From positions 1,240,001-1,304,000 of the forward strand of contig JAVDKK010000001.1 in NCBI GenBank assembly GCA_030849945.1: 64,000 nt of DNA, read 5' to 3'. Of this stretch, positions 8,880-16,617 are shown one piece after another (positions within the stretch are counted from its first letter, which is position 1; the number at the start of each line of letters is the position of its first letter). Origin of the DNA: Schauerella fraxinea (GTDB taxonomy: Bacteria > Pseudomonadota > Gammaproteobacteria > Burkholderiales > Burkholderiaceae_B). The notes beneath the pieces were generated by a model that saw only the letters and a list, made by a program, of their open reading frames with translations, made no database searches and was not told where the DNA came from. The position numbers and the translations under genes were made by a program.

Positions 8880-9557
8880 ATGGATCTGAAAGCGCTGCAG
8901 TTTTCTTTTTTCAATGCCGAGATCGCGTGGCGGTATCTGCCCGACATCCTGCAAGGGATGTGGATGACGATTCAATTAGGCGTGGCCGTGGCCATCACTG
9001 GCCTGGCGCTGGGTTTGCTGCTGGCGATCGTGCGGGCATTGCGGGTCACGCCGATCAACTTCTTCATCGTGTGCTTTGCCGACATCCTGCGCGCTTTGCC
9101 GCCGCTGGTCGTGATCATGGTGCTCTTTTTCGCGTTTCCCTATATCGAGATGCCGATGTCGGCATTCACGGCCACGTGGTTGTCGCTCTCGCTGGTGCTG
9201 GCGGCATTTTCGGAAGAGATTTTCTGGGCCGGCATTTTGTCCGTCCCGAAAGGGCAGGCTGAGGCCGCGCGTTCGACCGGGTTGTCATGGTTGCAAAGCA
9301 TGGCGTTCGTGGTGATGCCGCAGGCGTTTCGCCTGACGGTGGCGCCGCTGACCAATCGCGTGATCGCCATCACCAAGAGCACTGCGCTCGGCTCGGTGGT
9401 GGGGTTGAGCGAGGTGCTCAACAACGCCCAATCGGCCAGCAGCAATGCCGGCAACGCGACGCCGCTTACGCTGGCTGCGATCGCCTGCCTGATCATTTTC
9501 GTACCCGTGGTGTTGCTCGGGCGCTGGACCGAAACCCGGTTCAAGTGGACGCATTGA
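8880..9557 (+). CDS. Polar amino-acid ABC transporter permease 1
   Basis: A 225-residue inner-membrane permease of the HisMQ type. The EAA loop reads GILSVPKGQAEAARSTGLSW, which contacts the ATPase, followed by MPQAFRLTVAPLTN. Several hydrophobic segments are visible (about residues 20-45, 55-80, 85-110, 190-215). It lies 18 bases after the ATPase and 9 bases before the second permease, so the transporter genes are co-transcribed. Together with the next gene it forms the heterodimeric pore. The transported solute is unknown; the neighbouring hydantoinase suggests a hydantoin, carbamoyl amino acid or amino acid. Confidence 0.9.
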   Translation: MDLKALQFSFFNAEIAWRYLPDILQGMWMTIQLGVAVAITGLALGLLLAIVRALRVTPINFFIVCFADILRALPPLVVIMVLFFAFPYIEMPMSAFTATWLSLSLVLAAFSEEIFWAGILSVPKGQAEAARSTGLSWLQSMAFVVMPQAFRLTVAPLTNRVIAITKSTALGSVVGLSEVLNNAQSASSNAGNATPLTLAAIACLIIFVPVVLLGRWTETRFKWTH

Positions 9558-9566
9558 GGCCTCGCC

Positions 9567-10244
9567 ATGGACGATATTCTTCAGAATTTTTTCAATCTCG
9601 ATATCTACATCAGCGTGGCACCGTACCTGTTGCAGGGACTGGGCCGCACGCTGATGCTGTCGGCGCTGGTGATTCCCGTGGGTATCGCTTCCGGGCTCGC
9701 GATCGGCGTGCTCTCCATCACGCTCAAGCGGCGCTGGGCGCGCATTCTGCTCGCGATCTACATCGATTTCTTCCGCGCCTTGCCACCGTTGGTACTGCTG
9801 ATCTTTATCTATTTCGGCACGCCGTTCCTGGGGCTCGATCTGCCCAAACTTCTGGCCGTGGCGATCGGGTTCATGCTCAACAACTCGTCGTATTACGGCG
9901 AAGTGTTTCGTGCGGGGCTGGAAAGTGTGCCCAAAGGACAAATCGAAGCCGCGCGCTCGACAGGCTTGAGCGCCGCGCAAACGCTTTGGTATGTGCAGAT
10001 TCCGCAAGCCACGCGCAACGTGATGCCCGATCTGATCAGCAATACCCTGGAAGTGGTCAAGCTTACGACCCTGGCCAGCGCGGTGGCGCTGCCGGAGTTG
10101 CTGCGCGTGGCGCGCGACGCGCAATCGCTCGTGTACAACCCGTCGCCGATCGTGCTGGCCGCGCTGTTCTATCTGGCGTTGTTGTGGCCGGTGGTGCGTT
10201 TGTTGAGCCGCTTCGAGCACCGCAATCTGGCCGCGAAAGGATGA
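9567..10244 (+). CDS. Polar amino-acid ABC transporter permease 2
   Basis: A 225-residue partner permease, same length as its neighbour. The EAA loop reads GLESVPKGQIEAARSTGLSA followed by IPQATRNVMPDLISN. The N-terminus (MDDILQNFFNLDIYISVAPY) leads into the first membrane segment. It is separated from the first permease by 9 bases. It forms the second half of the membrane pore of the importer. No terminator is visible before the GST-like gene 13 bases downstream, which is probably in the same transcript. Confidence 0.9.
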   Translation: MDDILQNFFNLDIYISVAPYLLQGLGRTLMLSALVIPVGIASGLAIGVLSITLKRRWARILLAIYIDFFRALPPLVLLIFIYFGTPFLGLDLPKLLAVAIGFMLNNSSYYGEVFRAGLESVPKGQIEAARSTGLSAAQTLWYVQIPQATRNVMPDLISNTLEVVKLTTLASAVALPELLRVARDAQSLVYNPSPIVLAALFYLALLWPVVRLLSRFEHRNLAAKG

Positions 10245-10257
10245 TAACGTTTCAGCC

Positions 10258-10881
10258 ATGCTGCGTATTCTAGGTAAGGCCACCTCCATCAACGTTCGCA
10301 AGGTGCTTTGGACCTGCGAAGAACTCGACCTGCCGTTCGTGCGTGAGGATTGGGGCGCGGGATTCAAGTCGACGCAGACGGCGGATTTTCTCGCGCTTAA
10401 TCCCAATGCAATGGTGCCGGTGATTCAAGACGGCGATTTTGTGCTCTGGGAATCCAACGCCATCATTCGCTATCTCGCCACGCAATATGGTGGCGCGACG
10501 ATCTACCCGGCGCAGGCCCGCGATCGCGCGAAGATCGATCAGTGGATCGATTGGCAGGCGTCGGATTTGAATCGTTCGTGGAGCTATGCCTTCATGGCGT
10601 TGGCACGGCAGTCGCCGGCGCACGGCGATCCGGATGCCGTTGCCGCCTCGTGCGCGGCATGGTCAGGCTTTATGCAGGTGCTCGAGCAGCAACTGCAGCG
10701 CACCGGCGCATATGTGGCGGGCGCGGATTTTTCGCTCGCGGATATCCCTGTGGGGTTATCGGTCAATCGCTGGTTCAGAACGCCCTTCGCGCATCCCGAT
10801 CTTCCGGCGGTGGCCGCGTATTGCGCGCGGCTTGGCGAGCGTGCGGGATTCCGCAAGCATGGGGATAACGGCACGGCGTAG
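10258..10881 (+). CDS. Glutathione S-transferase family protein
   Basis: A 207-residue two-domain GST-fold protein. The thioredoxin-like N-terminal domain has the probable active-site serine in ATSINVRKVLW, the cis-proline loop NAMVPVI, and the gamma-glutamyl-binding WESNAIIRYLA. The C-terminal helical domain ends with FSLADIPVGL and a typical GST C-terminus. GSTs in catabolic operons often perform glutathione-dependent isomerisation or dehalogenation, or detoxify reactive intermediates; which applies here cannot be told. It is the last gene of the rightward series and ends 9 bases before the convergent DUF4105 gene. Confidence 0.85.
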   Translation: MLRILGKATSINVRKVLWTCEELDLPFVREDWGAGFKSTQTADFLALNPNAMVPVIQDGDFVLWESNAIIRYLATQYGGATIYPAQARDRAKIDQWIDWQASDLNRSWSYAFMALARQSPAHGDPDAVAASCAAWSGFMQVLEQQLQRTGAYVAGADFSLADIPVGLSVNRWFRTPFAHPDLPAVAAYCARLGERAGFRKHGDNGTA

Positions 10882-10890
10882 TGCCAAACC

Positions 10891-11880
10891 TCATCCGCCC
10901 GCCGGAATCCCCGGCACGCCTTGACGAATCGCTTTCGAGAAATCGTCGCTCGGCGTGGTGGCGCGGGCGCGGTCGGTGATGCGGCCGCGTGCGCGGTATT
11001 CCTCGATGGTCGAGGCGCCGCTGAAGGCGCCAAGATCGAACAGGTATTCCGGTAGATAGCCGGAGGCCAGCAGGCGGTAATCCCAAGGCAGACCATCGAC
11101 GATGCGTTTGGCCATGTGATAAATGATGGTCGTGCAATTGGCGGTGACGGTGTTGTAGAACCGCGGTGTGGCGGGCAGTGCATTGGCCTGTTCGACATAA
11201 GCCAGAAACAGCGAGCGCCGCGCTTCGGGCGACATGTTCACGCGGAAAAGGTAATCGTCCTCGTCGCGCACGTTGGTGCGTACGCGCACGATGTCGCGCT
11301 CGTCGGCTGCCACCACACTCAATTCGAATTGCTTGAAAAAGCCGCCCAACTCGGAAAACGATTCGTGACGCTCGCGGCGGATTTCGACCGAAAAGACGAT
11401 CTGTTCGCCGCCTTCAAAGCCGAACGAGACCAGCGTGTGGGCGATCGCCGGCATGCCCCAGTACGACACGATCATGTCGGTGGATTGCAGCTTGGTCAGA
11501 TCGTAGTGGCGGGTTTCCCAGCGCTGCGTGAAATCGGTATCGCTCTTCCAATCGAAGTTGCGTACGTTGGTGAGCGTGACGCGATCGCCTTCTACAACGC
11601 CCTGTGTTTGCTGGGCCACATCCGGGGCCCAGTCGCGGTTGTTGGTTGGCACGATCGTCCACCACCAGACGCAAATGCTCAACGTGCCGATGGCGTAGAG
11701 GGCGAGGGCCGTTCGGGGGCGCGGGCGCACGCAGACGAGCGCGGCAATGGCCAGCAGGGCCGTCAGGAAGATCAACGACAGCGTGCCCACTGAGGCGAGG
11801 GGACGCTGCACCCACAGCGCCAGCCCGGCCCATGCGGCCGTCGCCATAATGGCCATCCGCAGCAAGATGCGGGCGATCAT
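10891..11880 (-). CDS. DUF4105 family membrane-anchored protein
   Basis: A 329-residue protein whose first 90 residues carry about three hydrophobic membrane segments (AIMATAAWAGLALWV, LSLIFLTALLAIAALV, ALYAIGTLSICVWWW). A large probably periplasmic domain follows, with the DUF4105 landmarks HTLVSFGFEGGE, FYNTVTANCTT and LPWDYRLLASGYLPEYLFDLG. The conserved Asn-Cys-Thr segment suggests a cysteine-peptidase-like active site, but the function of DUF4105 is unknown to me. The ATG at 11880 follows GGGAGATCGATC. It may be coupled to a degenerate small frame just upstream. Confidence 0.85.
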   Translation of the reverse strand: MIARILLRMAIMATAAWAGLALWVQRPLASVGTLSLIFLTALLAIAALVCVRPRPRTALALYAIGTLSICVWWWTIVPTNNRDWAPDVAQQTQGVVEGDRVTLTNVRNFDWKSDTDFTQRWETRHYDLTKLQSTDMIVSYWGMPAIAHTLVSFGFEGGEQIVFSVEIRRERHESFSELGGFFKQFELSVVAADERDIVRVRTNVRDEDDYLFRVNMSPEARRSLFLAYVEQANALPATPRFYNTVTANCTTIIYHMAKRIVDGLPWDYRLLASGYLPEYLFDLGAFSGASTIEEYRARGRITDRARATTPSDDFSKAIRQGVPGIPAGG

Positions 11881-12025
11881 GATCGATCTCCCTCGGGCGA
11901 GATACGGTAGCCGCACGCCTGGCGGCCGCGCGCCTGGACCTCGGCGCGACGACGTGCCGACGCAGCACCAGTCCGGTTACAGGTCTGCGTTCGAGCGCCT
12001 CGAGGTGGGCGCGGATCGCGTCCAT
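11877..12025 (-). pseudogene. Possible small frameshifted coding remnant upstream of the DUF4105 gene
   Basis: On the minus strand, a frame starting MDAIRAHLEALERRPV at 12025 has the strong third-position GC bias of real genes here. About 75 bases on, the coding-like bias moves to another frame, which ends QACGYRISPEGDRS with a TGA overlapping the DUF4105 start (ATGA). Joined, they would make a protein of about 50 residues. Either this is a small gene broken by one frameshift, or coincidental bias. I recognise no family. An alternative unshifted small frame starts at 12065. Low confidence. Confidence 0.25.
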
Positions 12026-12128
12026 CGTCGGGTACGGGAAAGGGGGCAAGCGGCGGCTGCGGCATGAGCGAACTCGAATAGGGACGGCACGATCATACCG
12101 GCGCGCGCGATGCTTTAGAATTTCGGCC

Positions 12129-12554
12129 ATGCCGACCGCGCCACATCGACGTCGGGCCTCCCGCCCACCCCTGCACCCATGGCTTTGCCTGCTGGTGCTG
12201 GCGTTCGTCGTTCGCGCCTTGATCCCCGCCGGATTCATGCCGCGGGCCGATCCCGCGCAGGGTGGCGAGATGGCCCTGTCGTTGTGTACGTCCACGGGCG
12301 ATATGGTCACGATGACGGTCGATATGGGGCGCCCGGCGCCCGATACGCCCGACCCCCACCATGCCAGCGCGGACTGCGCCTTCAACATGCTCAGCCATCA
12401 GGCGCTGACGTTGCCGCCGGGGCTTGCGGCAGTGGTGTCGGCCTCTGCGGCACGCGTCATCGCGCCGCCCGTGGTGCGCCAGGCCGCATTGCCGCCATTG
12501 CCGGCAGCCGGCCCACCCTTGGGGTCGAGAGCCCCGCCCCGGCTCGCGGGTTGA
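12129..12554 (+). CDS. DUF2946 family protein
   Basis: A 141-residue protein with one N-terminal hydrophobic segment (LCLLVLAFVVRALIPAGFMP). The rest is small and histidine/methionine-containing (DPHHASADCAFNM), with a proline/alanine-rich tail. The arrangement and the first 50 residues fit the DUF2946 family, commonly found beside copper genes. It is followed at 121 bases by a SCO-type copper chaperone and then PCuAC, so a role in copper handling at the inner membrane is likely but unproven. Confidence 0.7.
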   Translation: MPTAPHRRRASRPPLHPWLCLLVLAFVVRALIPAGFMPRADPAQGGEMALSLCTSTGDMVTMTVDMGRPAPDTPDPHHASADCAFNMLSHQALTLPPGLAAVVSASAARVIAPPVVRQAALPPLPAAGPPLGSRAPPRLAG

Positions 12555-12675
12555 CCCACCGTCGCCTGGCCGCGCCCATTGGGCTGCCGGCCGCGTGCGA
12601 CGTGTTTCGATCTTCGGTTGTGGCGGCGTTGATTGCCGCCCGCCTGAAGTGTGTGGCTCATGACAGGAGGCAGCA

Positions 12676-13299
12676 ATGCCTGACACCCCCATTTTTTCTC
12701 CCGTGGCCAATCCCGGCCGCAGGCTTTGCCTGGGCGCCCTGGGCGCTACCGCGTTGATGCTGGCGGGTTGCGGCCGTGCCGAGCCGCTCGACGTGCACGG
12801 CACCGATATCACCGGCGCGAAATTTGCGCGTTCGTTTTCGCTCAAGGATCCCGCAGGCCGTGTTCGCACGCTTGAGGAGTTCAAGGGCCGTGCCGTGCTG
12901 GTGTTCTTCGGGTTCACTCAATGCCCCGATGTGTGTCCGACCGCGCTTGTGCGGGCGGCGGATGCGAAGAAGTTGCTGGGCGATCAAGGCGATCGGCTGC
13001 AGGTGGTCTTCATTACCGTCGACCCGGAGCGGGATGTGCCTGAAGTACTGGGCGCGTACACCACGGCGTTCGACCCGGATTTTCTCGGGTTGTATGGCGA
13101 TATCCCGGCCACGGCGGCCACGGCCAAGGAATTCAAGGTGTTCTATCAGAAGGTGGCCACCGGCGATTCGTACACCATGGATCACACCGCGTTGAGTTAT
13201 TTGATCGACCCGCAAGGCAAGGTGCGTGTGATGGTCCGCGACGATCAGAGTGCGCCGGATCTGGCGGATGACATCCGTCAGGTACTGCGCGACGCTTGA
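12676..13299 (+). CDS. SCO1/SenC family copper chaperone lipoprotein
   Basis: A 207-residue thioredoxin-fold protein exported as a lipoprotein: the signal ends in lipobox LAGC (Cys32). Copper ligands are visible as C83 and C87 in TQCPDVCP and H170 in YTMDHTALSY. SCO proteins deliver or reduce copper at the CuA site of cytochrome c oxidase in the periplasm. A strong ribosome site (AGGAGG) precedes the ATG. It lies between a DUF2946 gene and a PCuAC chaperone gene, a common pairing, because PCuAC and SCO cooperate in CuA assembly. Confidence 0.93.
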   Translation: MPDTPIFSPVANPGRRLCLGALGATALMLAGCGRAEPLDVHGTDITGAKFARSFSLKDPAGRVRTLEEFKGRAVLVFFGFTQCPDVCPTALVRAADAKKLLGDQGDRLQVVFITVDPERDVPEVLGAYTTAFDPDFLGLYGDIPATAATAKEFKVFYQKVATGDSYTMDHTALSYLIDPQGKVRVMVRDDQSAPDLADDIRQVLRDA

Positions 13300-13411
13300 G
13301 CGGTGCGCGGTGGGCATGGTGCGGATGTGGCGCACTGGCCGGCATCCTGCACGTTCATGCTGGTCAGTCCTTGAGACGTTTACATTGAATAAATAGAGAA
13401 AAGGATGTCGT

Positions 13412-13927
13412 ATGTCACGCAAATTTATCGGTCACGCGTTGATGCTGACCGCTTTTGCTTTTTCGGGCGCCGCCATGGCGCAGTCGGTGGGGCAGGCGCA
13501 CGACATCGTCGTATCCGATGCCTGGGTGCGCGCCACGGTGCCGCAGCAGCGCGCAACGGGCGTGTTCATGCGGGTGACCTCCGGCAACGACGCGCGTCTG
13601 GTGGGCGCATCGTCATCCGTGGCCGCCATTACGGAAGTGCATGAGATGGTGCGCGAGAACGACGTGATGCGCATGCGTCAGGTGAAGGCCGTCGATCTGC
13701 CGGCGGCCAAAGTGGTGGGGTTCGAACCGGGCAGTTATCACATCATGTTGATCGATCTGAAGCAGCAGATCAAAGAAGGCGACATGGTGCCGGTCACGCT
13801 CGAAATCGATGTGGGTGGCGGTCACAAAACCGTGGTGGTCGAAGCGCGTGCGCGTCCCTTGAATGCCCGCGCGCAACCTGCCGAAGGCGACGGCGCCAAA
13901 AACCCAAAGGCGCACGGCGCGCATTGA
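13412..13927 (+). CDS. PCuAC copper chaperone
   Basis: A 171-residue periplasmic protein with signal peptide ending GAAMA-QSV. It has the exact PCuAC copper(I) motif H-x10-M-x21-H-x-M, at H77, M88, H110 and M112. The family carries copper to the CuA site of cytochrome oxidase, with SCO acting on the CuA cysteines. The C-terminal 30 residues are a charged extension ending in KAHGAH, which could also bind metal. An AAAGGATG ribosome site precedes the start, and a hairpin terminator follows the stop at once. Confidence 0.93.
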   Translation: MSRKFIGHALMLTAFAFSGAAMAQSVGQAHDIVVSDAWVRATVPQQRATGVFMRVTSGNDARLVGASSSVAAITEVHEMVRENDVMRMRQVKAVDLPAAKVVGFEPGSYHIMLIDLKQQIKEGDMVPVTLEIDVGGGHKTVVVEARARPLNARAQPAEGDGAKNPKAHGAH

Positions 13928-13932
13928 GTGTG

Positions 13933-13966
13933 GTCACCCGGTGTCCAACCGGGTGACACGCCTTTT
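13933..13966 (+). terminator. Rho-independent terminator after the PCuAC gene
   Basis: A perfect 9-bp stem, GTCACCCGG (13933-13941) with CCGGGTGAC (13949-13957), encloses a 7-base loop. ACGCC and a short run of four T follow. It lies 6 bases after the PCuAC stop codon. The T-run is weak, but position and stem are convincing. Confidence 0.7.
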
Positions 13967-14012
13967 GCGTCGACGACCTCGTGCCGAGCGCGGCGGTCTG
14001 CCGACGATGGGT

Positions 14013-15257
14013 TCAGGCGCCCATCGTGCTCGCCTGAACACTCGCGGCCAGCATCTGCGCCGTAGCCGCCGAGAGCGTCCAACCCAGATGGCCATGGCCG
14101 GTGTTGTAGAACACGCCGGCGCGCTTGCCGGCGCCCACGCGCGGCATCATGTTGGGCATCATCGGCCGCAAGCCGCTCCAGGCCACGACGCGCGTCGTTT
14201 CGACGGCGGGGAAGTGCCGGCGCGTCCAATCGATCAGCGGCTGCACGCGATCGGCGCGGATGTCCTTGTTGAACCCGTTGAACTCGGCGGTGCCGGCCAC
14301 TCTGAAACGATCGCCCAACCTGCTGGTGACGATTTTGGCGGCCTCGTCGAGCAGGCTCACCTGCGGCGCTGCTGTAAGGCTGCGAGGGTCGTCGAGGTGA
14401 ACGCTGATCGAATAGCCTTTGACCGGATAAATATTCACGCTGTCGCCCAGCATCGCCGCGAACGTGCGGCTCGCCGCGCCTGCGCAGATCACGACGGCAT
14501 CGAAGGCCAGCGTCTGCGCCCCATTGTCTTGAGTACCGTGCGAAGCGTGGCGGGCAATCTGGATCAGGTGCTGCCCACCCTCATGACGGATGCGCAGCAC
14601 GTCGCTATCCATCGTAAACGTCACGCCGCGCCGGGCGCACGCGTCAGCCAAACCGCGCGTGAATTTATGAATGTCGCCGGTGGCATCCGATGGCGTGAAG
14701 AAACCGCCGTAGCAGTCCTGTGTGAGCGCCGGTTCGATGCTCCGGGCTTCGGCTGGGGTAACGGCATGGCGTTCCAGGCCGCCTTCTTGCAACAACAGAT
14801 TGGCGCGCTGCGCGGCCTCGAAACTCTTGCGGTCGTGATAAATGTGCAGGATGCCGCGCCGCTCGAGATCGAAGTCGATGCCTTCGTCTTCCGCCATGGC
14901 GTACAGATGCTGGCGGGCTTCGATGGCCATGCGTGTGGTCGCAATGGTGTTGGCGCGGTAGTGTGGAATGTTGCCCACGAAGGCCGCCAGCCATGCGTAT
15001 TTATGCAGACTGAAAGCCGGGTTCAGGCTGAGTGGCGCATCGCGCCGAAACATCCAGCGCAGGCCTTTGATCAGGGTGGCGGCACTATTCCAGACCTCGG
15101 CGTTGCTGGCCGAGAGCTGCCCGCCGTTGGCAAACGATGTTTCCATCGCGGGGTAGCGTTGGCGATCGATGACGGTAACGTCATGACCGAGTTTGACGAG
15201 GGCGTAGGCTGAGGTGACACCGGTAATACCGGCGCCGATGATGGCGATACGAGACAT
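14013..15257 (-). CDS. D-amino-acid dehydrogenase-type FAD oxidoreductase (DadA family)
   Basis: A 414-residue flavoprotein of the DAO family. It starts MSRIAIIGAGITGVTSAY, the FAD-binding GxGxxG, followed by HDVTVIDRQRYPAMETSFANG, the usual DadA N-terminus. The C-terminal part has AWSGLRPMMPNMMPRVG and NTGHGHLGWTLS, both typical of DadA. It oxidises D-amino acids (or glycine-like substrates) to the oxo acid and ammonia, passing electrons to the respiratory chain. Length is normal. The ATG at 15257 is chosen over a longer frame because the extension runs into the riboswitch. Its leader carries a tandem glycine riboswitch, so glycine is probably its substrate or signal. Confidence 0.9.
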   Translation of the reverse strand: MSRIAIIGAGITGVTSAYALVKLGHDVTVIDRQRYPAMETSFANGGQLSASNAEVWNSAATLIKGLRWMFRRDAPLSLNPAFSLHKYAWLAAFVGNIPHYRANTIATTRMAIEARQHLYAMAEDEGIDFDLERRGILHIYHDRKSFEAAQRANLLLQEGGLERHAVTPAEARSIEPALTQDCYGGFFTPSDATGDIHKFTRGLADACARRGVTFTMDSDVLRIRHEGGQHLIQIARHASHGTQDNGAQTLAFDAVVICAGAASRTFAAMLGDSVNIYPVKGYSISVHLDDPRSLTAAPQVSLLDEAAKIVTSRLGDRFRVAGTAEFNGFNKDIRADRVQPLIDWTRRHFPAVETTRVVAWSGLRPMMPNMMPRVGAGKRAGVFYNTGHGHLGWTLSAATAQMLAASVQASTMGA

Positions 15258-15309
15258 GAGGCGGATTCCAGACAAAGGGTGGTCGCGGCCCATTGACCGC
15301 AACACCCCA

Positions 15310-15480
15310 TCTGTCCTTTGACCTGAGAGTTTCACCGGCAGCGTGGCCGGTTCCCCTTCGGTGGGCGCTGCGAAAGCGCCGCTCTCCAGATTGTCTTACC
15401 TGCGTAGTCCGGTGTGCCTGAGAGTTTCCGGGGTGGTTGCTCCGTCGGCGTCAGCACGGGGCTGATCTCTTCTGCGCAGG
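15310..15480 (-). promoter_or_regulatory. Tandem glycine riboswitch in the leader of the DadA-type gene
   Basis: On the minus strand two glycine aptamers follow each other. Aptamer 1 (about 15480-15402) has AGAAGAGATCAG, GACGGAGCAACC and GGAAACTCTCAGGCA. Aptamer 2 (about 15390-15311) has CTGGAGAGCGG, ACCGAAGGGGAACCGG and GTGAAACTCTCAGGT, then AAAGGACAGA. These are the conserved blocks of the glycine riboswitch family in their normal order and spacing. Between aptamer 2 and the ATG, GACA..GGGTG-type inverted sequences (15271-15282 against 15303-15317) could form an alternative hairpin. Confidence 0.93.
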
Positions 15481-15755
15481 GTTTGGTCGACACCGATCAC
15501 GATAGTCGAAGGCTGATCGTTACACAAGCTTGAGTGACGCCCGGTCAGCCAGGCGTCCTCAGCCAGACACTTCAGCCGGACGTACCTCAGCCCAGGTGGA
15601 GTGTGATGCCGACGGCAGCGTGTGCATCTGAAATCGGTTGAAGCATATTCACCGAATCCCCCCAATCCGGGGCATTCGTTTTGTCTTGCGCAGGAGTAAA
15701 GTGTCTCTATCATCGCGGCGCGGACGTAGTGCCTAGCGGTGCCAGGAGCGTTCAA

Positions 15756-16367
15756 ATGAAGCGGTATCAGTTACGTGCAATCGGTCTCGTCCTCGTATTG
15801 GCGACGGTCAGCAGTCAAGCTCTGGCGGGTCCCGGCTGGGGCGGTCGCGGGTATGGTGGCGGCTATGGCGGGGGCTATCACGGCGGCGGTTATCACGGTG
15901 GTGGCGGTTATCGCGGGCCGAATGGCTGGTGGATCGGTGGCGCATTGGCGCTGGCGGCAGCCGGTACGGTGATCGCGATCAATTCGCAACCGCGCTATAG
16001 CTACGCCCCGCCCGTGTATGCCCAACCGGTTTATGCGGCCCCCGTGTATGCGCAGCCGGTTTACGGCGCGCCGGTGTATGCCGCGCCGCCGGTGCAATAT
16101 GCCCCTGCGCCAGTGTATGCACCGCAGGTCGAATACGCGCCGGTCCAGCGTGTGGCCTCGAGCGGCACCGATGTGGTGGCTTATCCCAGCCGCGGTCAGA
16201 GTTCAGATCAGCAGGGCCGCGATCGCTACGAGTGCCATCAGTGGGCCGTCAACCAGAGCGGGTTCGATCCGTCTTACGTTACGCAGTACACGACGTCGGC
16301 CAATACAGAGTCGTATCGCCGCGCGGTCGGTGCCTGCATGACGGGCCGGGGCTACGGCGTTAACTAG
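15756..16367 (+). CDS. Exported Gly/Tyr/Pro-rich repeat protein
   Basis: A 203-residue protein with a signal peptide ending SQALA-GPG. It then has a glycine/tyrosine/histidine-rich stretch (GWGGRGYGGGYGGG), one hydrophobic segment (IGGALALAAAGTVIAI), and a repeat tract of PVYA-type units around residues 86-125. The C-terminal 50 residues are conserved in appearance: RYECHQWAVNQSGFDPS and AVGACMTGRGYGVN, with two cysteines. Similar C-termini occur in unnamed envelope proteins of Burkholderiales. Function unknown. The start follows AGGAG. The divergent gap to the riboswitch (15481-15755) holds no gene and must contain both promoters. Confidence 0.75.
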   Translation: MKRYQLRAIGLVLVLATVSSQALAGPGWGGRGYGGGYGGGYHGGGYHGGGGYRGPNGWWIGGALALAAAGTVIAINSQPRYSYAPPVYAQPVYAAPVYAQPVYGAPVYAAPPVQYAPAPVYAPQVEYAPVQRVASSGTDVVAYPSRGQSSDQQGRDRYECHQWAVNQSGFDPSYVTQYTTSANTESYRRAVGACMTGRGYGVN

Positions 16368-16373
16368 CGCTTA

Positions 16374-16406
16374 AGCCGGCATTGCTTCTTGAGCCGGCAT
16401 TGCTTC
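16374..16406. repeat. Two direct copies of a 15-bp sequence, period 18
   Basis: The sequence AGCCGGCATTGCTTC occurs at 16374-16388 and again at 16392-16406, just after the stop codon of the Gly-rich exported protein. No function is evident; it looks like a local duplication. Confidence 0.6.
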
Positions 16407-16521
16407 ATAGGGCGGCGTTTCTTCCGTTCGACGTGCCGATACCTGGGCTGCAATCGCAACAGCGCGACGCCCGGGCCGCCGATGGGTAAGCGCTCAGCTT
16501 GAAATGGGCGCATTCAAATCA

Positions 16522-16561
16522 CGCCGTCCGTGTGGAAATCCCACATCGGACGGCGTTTTTT
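16522..16561 (+). terminator. Strong Rho-independent terminator
   Basis: CGCCGTCCG (16522-16530) pairs with CGGACGGCG (16547-16555); the stem is extended inside by TGTGG/CCACA. Six T follow (16556-16561). It sits 155 bases after the Gly-rich protein gene and 57 bases before the YitT gene. It could end the former or act as an attenuator in the leader of the latter. Confidence 0.82.
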
Positions 16562-16617
16562 CGTCCATCGAACGGCCATCGCTGCTAAAGTTACAGTCCA
16601 TCCACTGGACGTTTTGC

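Noticed and set aside
13863..15212. Plus-strand open frame of 449 codons across the DadA-type gene
   Set aside because: Antisense shadow of a clear flavoprotein gene; no motif.
16374..16406. 15-bp direct repeat as an attachment site
   Set aside because: Only two copies 18 bases apart, with no integrase gene or tRNA nearby.
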